The notes beneath the pieces were generated by a model. The model was given only the letters and a program-made list of their open reading frames with translations. It was not told the DNA's origin and ran no database searches. A DNA stretch of 8,696 nucleotides from positions 1-8,696 of the forward strand of contig JASLDK010000079.1 of the NCBI GenBank assembly GCA_030145945.1. The letters run 5' to 3'. Positions 5,903 through 8,696 of the stretch are shown here, piece after piece (position 1 is the stretch's first letter; every line of letters starts with the position of its first letter). The stretch comes from Nocardioides sp. Lineage in GTDB: Bacteria; Actinomycetota; Actinomycetes; Propionibacteriales; Nocardioidaceae. Both the position numbers and the translations under genes were made by a program.

Positions 5903-5908
5903 TAGCGT
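5903..5908 (+). promoter_or_regulatory. -10 box of a probable leaderless promoter for the helicase-associated gene
   Basis: TAGCGT fits TAnnnT and is followed by exactly 7 nt (TGGGTGT) before the GTG at 5916. There is no purine-rich ribosome binding site in this gap. The geometry matches the GNAT promoter and is one base off that of xpb. Confidence 0.6.
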
Positions 5909-5915
5909 TGGGTGT

Positions 5916-8204
5916 GTGGAAGGGAGACCGCAAGGGCACCGGTCGCTGGCCGACCAGTTGAGGGCGTGGACCGATGAGCGTCTGCAGCGTCTGCTCACCG
6001 ACCGCCCTGACCTGGCCACTCCCGCCCCTCACGATTTCGGTCAGCTCGCGTCGCGCGCCGCCGTACGCAACTCGATCGCGCGGGCGCTCGACAACCTCGA
6101 TCGAGGCGAGCTCTTCGTCCTTGATGCCCTCGTGGTTGCCGGCCAAACCACGGACGATGACGTCGCCGCCATCGTCCACGCAGACGCGGCCCACACGCGC
6201 AAGGCGCTCGAGCGGTTGCGGGATCTGGCCCTGGCCTGGGACTCACCCGAAGGGCTGCGCGCGTTGAGTGGGGTCGGCGATGCTCTCGTCGGCGGGCCCG
6301 AGGCCGGTGTGAGCGGCGTACGACCTCGCTCTGCCCAGCCCGCGCCGGCCGACGAGATCACGGCCGTCCTGGCCGACCTGGCTCCCGACGCACGGGCACT
6401 GTTGAGCCACATCATCGATCAGGGCGGGACCGCGAAGTCGGGGAGCGTGCGGATCGGCCTGCACCCCGGGGACGCGTCGACGCCGGCCGAGCTGCTGGTC
6501 GCCCACCGCCTCCTGGTCCCGGGCGGGTCCCTGATGCCTGGCCTGTTGGTCGTGCCCGGGGAGGTCGCGCTGGCGACCCGCTCCGGTCGTACGACGACCG
6601 CGGCCGTCGACGTACCTCCTGCGGTCGCTTCGGAGGAGCGTTCGCCCCGGCTGGCTGCGAGCGCGGCGCTGGGCGCCGCCACGGATTTCGTACGCCGGAC
6701 CGGCCAGCTGCTCGAGTCCTGGGACACGCGACCGGCGCCTGCCCTGCGCACCACCGGGCTCGGCGTGCGCGAGCTGCGGGCGATCGCCACCCATCTGCAG
6801 GTCGCCGAGCAGGAGGCCGCCCTGGTGGTGGAGGTCGTCCACGAGGCAGGTCTCGCGGCGACCAGGTCCGACGCCGACGGCAACCCCGTCTGGGTGCCGA
6901 CCACCACCTTCGACACGTGGGCCGAACTGTCCGTCGCCGACCGCTGGACGGCGCTCGCGCGAGCCTGGCTGAGCAGCGCCCGACTGCCCTCGCTGGTCGG
7001 CGAGCGCGGGCCCGACGGAAAGCCGTGGAACGCGCTCACTCCGGAGCTGTCGGCTGCCGGGATGCCGGAGGCGAAGACGATGGCGCTCACGGCCCTGGCG
7101 GCCCTGCCTGATGGGCACGGTCTCGCGGCCGGGACAGGGCTCCCCTCACTTGTCGCCCGGATCGCCTGGGACCGGCCCCGACGACCACGCACCCGACCCG
7201 ATCTCGTGGCCTGGGCCGTCGCGGAGGCATCCGTCATCGGCCTGACGGGAGCGGACGCGCTCGCGTCGTACGCCCGACCGCTGCTGGCGGGCGAGGATCC
7301 CGCACCCACGCTGGCCGGCCTGCTCCCGCCACCCGTCGACCACGTCCTGATCCAGGCCGACCTGACCGCCGTCGCACCCGGACCCCTGGAGCCCGATCTG
7401 GCCCGTCGGCTGCAGCAGGTCGCCGACATCGAGTCACACGGAGCGGCCACGGTCTACCGCTTCACCCCCGGTTCGGTACGCCGTGCCCTGGACTCCGGCT
7501 GGACGGCCACCGAGCTGCACGCCTTCGTCCTCGCAGCCTCCCGCACGCCGGTCCCCCAACCGCTCAGCTATCTGATCGACGACGTGGTCCGCTCCTTCGG
7601 ACGGCTCAGGGTGGGCATGGCGGCCTCCTTCATCCGATCCGAAGACGAGGCCGCGCTGATCGAGCTGGCCAAGCATCCGAAGTCCGTGAGCCTGGACCTC
7701 CAACGGATCGCGCCCACCGTGCTCATCTCCGGTCTGCCGATCGACGTCCTGCTGCCCCGCATGCGGGAGCTCGGACTAGCGCCGGTCGTCGAGGGCCCCG
7801 ACGGCGTCGTACGCATCGGCACCGCCGAAGGGCTCCGGGCCCGTCCACCCCGGACCCGCGACGGCGCAGACCCTGCCCGTCATGCGGCACGCCAGGCAGC
7901 CCAGGTCGGTGTCGCCGTCGGCAACCTGCGCGAGGGTGACGAAGCTGCGCGTTCCAGGCCGGCGTCGGCGTCCGTCGCGGGCGGCGGGGTGCTGTCGGCC
8001 CTGCGCGAGGCGATCGAACGCGACGGCGTCGTCCTGATCGGGTTCACCGACAACCAGGGCGTCGTCACCGAGCGCAGTGTCCGCCCGATCGTCGTGGAGG
8101 GCGGTCAGTTGACGGCCCTCGACGCCGATGCCGACCCGGACGACCCCGATGCCGAACGGCGCTACGCCGTGCACCGGATCAACCGGGTCGTCCCGGTCTC
8201 CTAG
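5916..8204 (+). CDS. Helicase-associated (Helicase_C_3) protein, Rv0862c-like
   Basis: This 762-residue protein resembles the large actinobacterial proteins annotated as helicase C-terminal domain-containing; from memory Rv0862c is about the same length and also adjoins xpb. No Walker A or DEAD/DEAH-type motif is visible, so it is unlikely to be an active helicase by itself. The N-terminal ~110 residues (SLADQLRAWTDERLQRLLTD at 10-29) look helical and winged-helix-like. Residues about 473-625 form a domain that aligns by eye with the N-terminus of the neighbouring XPB (LIQADLTAVAPGPL, then TVYRFTPGSVRRALDSGW, then FGRLRV). After a variable stretch (about 640-690), residues 695-762 resemble a WYL-type Sm-like domain. 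GTG 5916 is chosen for the leaderless promoter. Its TAG is 20 nt before the xpb start. A role with XPB in DNA repair is inferred from adjacency and the shared domain. Confidence 0.88.
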   Translation: MEGRPQGHRSLADQLRAWTDERLQRLLTDRPDLATPAPHDFGQLASRAAVRNSIARALDNLDRGELFVLDALVVAGQTTDDDVAAIVHADAAHTRKALERLRDLALAWDSPEGLRALSGVGDALVGGPEAGVSGVRPRSAQPAPADEITAVLADLAPDARALLSHIIDQGGTAKSGSVRIGLHPGDASTPAELLVAHRLLVPGGSLMPGLLVVPGEVALATRSGRTTTAAVDVPPAVASEERSPRLAASAALGAATDFVRRTGQLLESWDTRPAPALRTTGLGVRELRAIATHLQVAEQEAALVVEVVHEAGLAATRSDADGNPVWVPTTTFDTWAELSVADRWTALARAWLSSARLPSLVGERGPDGKPWNALTPELSAAGMPEAKTMALTALAALPDGHGLAAGTGLPSLVARIAWDRPRRPRTRPDLVAWAVAEASVIGLTGADALASYARPLLAGEDPAPTLAGLLPPPVDHVLIQADLTAVAPGPLEPDLARRLQQVADIESHGAATVYRFTPGSVRRALDSGWTATELHAFVLAASRTPVPQPLSYLIDDVVRSFGRLRVGMAASFIRSEDEAALIELAKHPKSVSLDLQRIAPTVLISGLPIDVLLPRMRELGLAPVVEGPDGVVRIGTAEGLRARPPRTRDGADPARHAARQAAQVGVAVGNLREGDEAARSRPASASVAGGGVLSALREAIERDGVVLIGFTDNQGVVTERSVRPIVVEGGQLTALDADADPDDPDAERRYAVHRINRVVPVS

Positions 8205-8217
8205 ACACGACCTAGAC
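8200..8217 (+). repeat. Direct repeat CCTAGAC in the gap before xpb
   Basis: CCTAGAC occurs at 8200-8206 and again at 8211-8217, 11 bp apart. The first copy contains the TAG stop of the upstream gene and the second contains most of the xpb -10 box. Confidence 0.55.
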
Positions 8218-8218
8218 T
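8213..8218 (+). promoter_or_regulatory. -10 box of a probable leaderless promoter for xpb
   Basis: TAGACT fits TAnnnT and ends 6 nt before the GTG at 8225. There is no ribosome binding site between the upstream TAG and this GTG. xpb may therefore be expressed from its own start as well as by read-through from the upstream gene. Confidence 0.55.
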
Positions 8219-8224
8219 CGTGCG

Positions 8225-8696
8225 GTGACAGACGGACCCCTGATCGTGCAGTCGGACAAGTCGCTGCTGCTGGAGGTCGACCACCCGCAGGCCGCTGAGT
8301 GCCGCAAGGCGATCGCTCCGTTCGCGGAGCTCGAGCGCTCCCCCGAGCACATCCACACCTATCGGCTGACCGCGCTGGGGTTGTGGAACGCCCGCGCTGC
8401 CGGGCACGACGCCGAGCAGGTCATCGACACACTGCTCTCCTGGTCGCGCTATCCCGTCCCCCACGCCTTGCTGGTCGACGTGGCCGAGACGATGGCCCGC
8501 TATGGCCGCCTTCGGCTCGAGAAGCACCCCGTGCACGGCCTGATGCTGGCATCCAGCGACCGGCCCGTGCTCGAAGAGGTGCTGCGCGCGAAGAAGGTCG
8601 CCGGCATGCTGGGTGCCCGGATCGACGACCTGCCCCACGACGAACAGGGCGTCGCGGTCCATCCCTCCGAGCGCGGCAACCTCAAGCAGGCTCTGC
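8225..8696 (+). CDS. xpb: XPB/ERCC3-type DNA repair helicase, N-terminal 157 residues
   Basis: The frame opens TDGPLIVQSDKSLLLEVDH and is still open at the right edge. It closely matches what I recall of mycobacterial XPB (Rv0861c, about 550 residues), including APFAELERSPEHIHTYRLTA (about 32-51), LGLWNARAAGHDAEQVIDTL (about 52-71) and the later HPSERGNLKQ. XPB is a superfamily 2, 3'-5' DNA helicase. What is visible is the N-terminal domain that precedes the ATPase core, so the Walker A, DEAH-type and later motifs are outside the window and cannot be checked. The GTG at 8225 is the only in-frame start giving the conserved N-terminus, and a -10 box lies 6 nt upstream. Its N-terminal domain is homologous by eye to residues about 473-625 of the preceding gene product. 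Confidence 0.93.
   Translation, partial: MTDGPLIVQSDKSLLLEVDHPQAAECRKAIAPFAELERSPEHIHTYRLTALGLWNARAAGHDAEQVIDTLLSWSRYPVPHALLVDVAETMARYGRLRLEKHPVHGLMLASSDRPVLEEVLRAKKVAGMLGARIDDLPHDEQGVAVHPSERGNLKQAL

Overview
The window is very GC-rich, densely coded and dominated by G/C in third codon positions. Together with frequent GTG starts, leaderless promoters, an FHA-type phosphothreonine-reading pair and a bacterial XPB helicase, this points to a high-GC actinobacterium. A Nocardioides-, Aeromicrobium- or Propionibacteriales-like organism is my best guess, from the style of the proteins rather than from any marker gene.

Layout, left to right: (1) the 5' part of a DUF3027 gene on the minus strand (1-577), running off the left edge; (2) a divergent 12-TM MFS-type transporter (631-2040, +); (3) a long cold-shock-domain protein (2042-2437, -) whose stop codon sits 1 nt from the transporter's stop; (4) a divergent GNAT acetyltransferase (2548-3147, +); (5) two minus-strand genes that look like one transcription unit, an FHA protein with an unrecognised N-terminal domain (4365-5783) followed by an RDD membrane protein with a C-terminal FHA domain (3162-4289), separated by a 10-bp tandem repeat array; (6) a 132-bp divergent intergenic region; (7) a large helicase-associated protein of the Rv0862c type (5916-8204, +); (8) the first 157 codons of an XPB-type DNA repair helicase (8225-8696, +), cut by the right edge. 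There is no gene-free stretch over 300 bases, and I see no tRNA, rRNA, CRISPR or transposase.

From memory, the DUF3027, MFS, cold-shock, Rv0862c-like and XPB genes all have counterparts in one chromosomal neighbourhood of Mycobacterium tuberculosis (about Rv0861c to Rv0877). This is therefore probably a core actinobacterial neighbourhood, with the GNAT gene and the FHA/RDD-FHA pair as lineage-specific additions.

The most interesting points are: the in-register 10-bp repeat between the two FHA genes, which supplies the upstream stop codon and is C/U-rich and G-poor in the transcript; a Gln-Thr-(Ile/Leu)-Leu motif shortly before each FHA domain, resembling the arrangement of a GarA-like phospho-switch; a domain visibly shared between the helicase-associated protein and the N-terminus of its neighbour XPB; a WYL-like C-terminus on the former; and three plus-strand GTG starts lying 6-7 nt after a TAnnnT box with no usable ribosome binding site, as expected of leaderless transcripts. 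I do not see a clearly new defence or mobile system.
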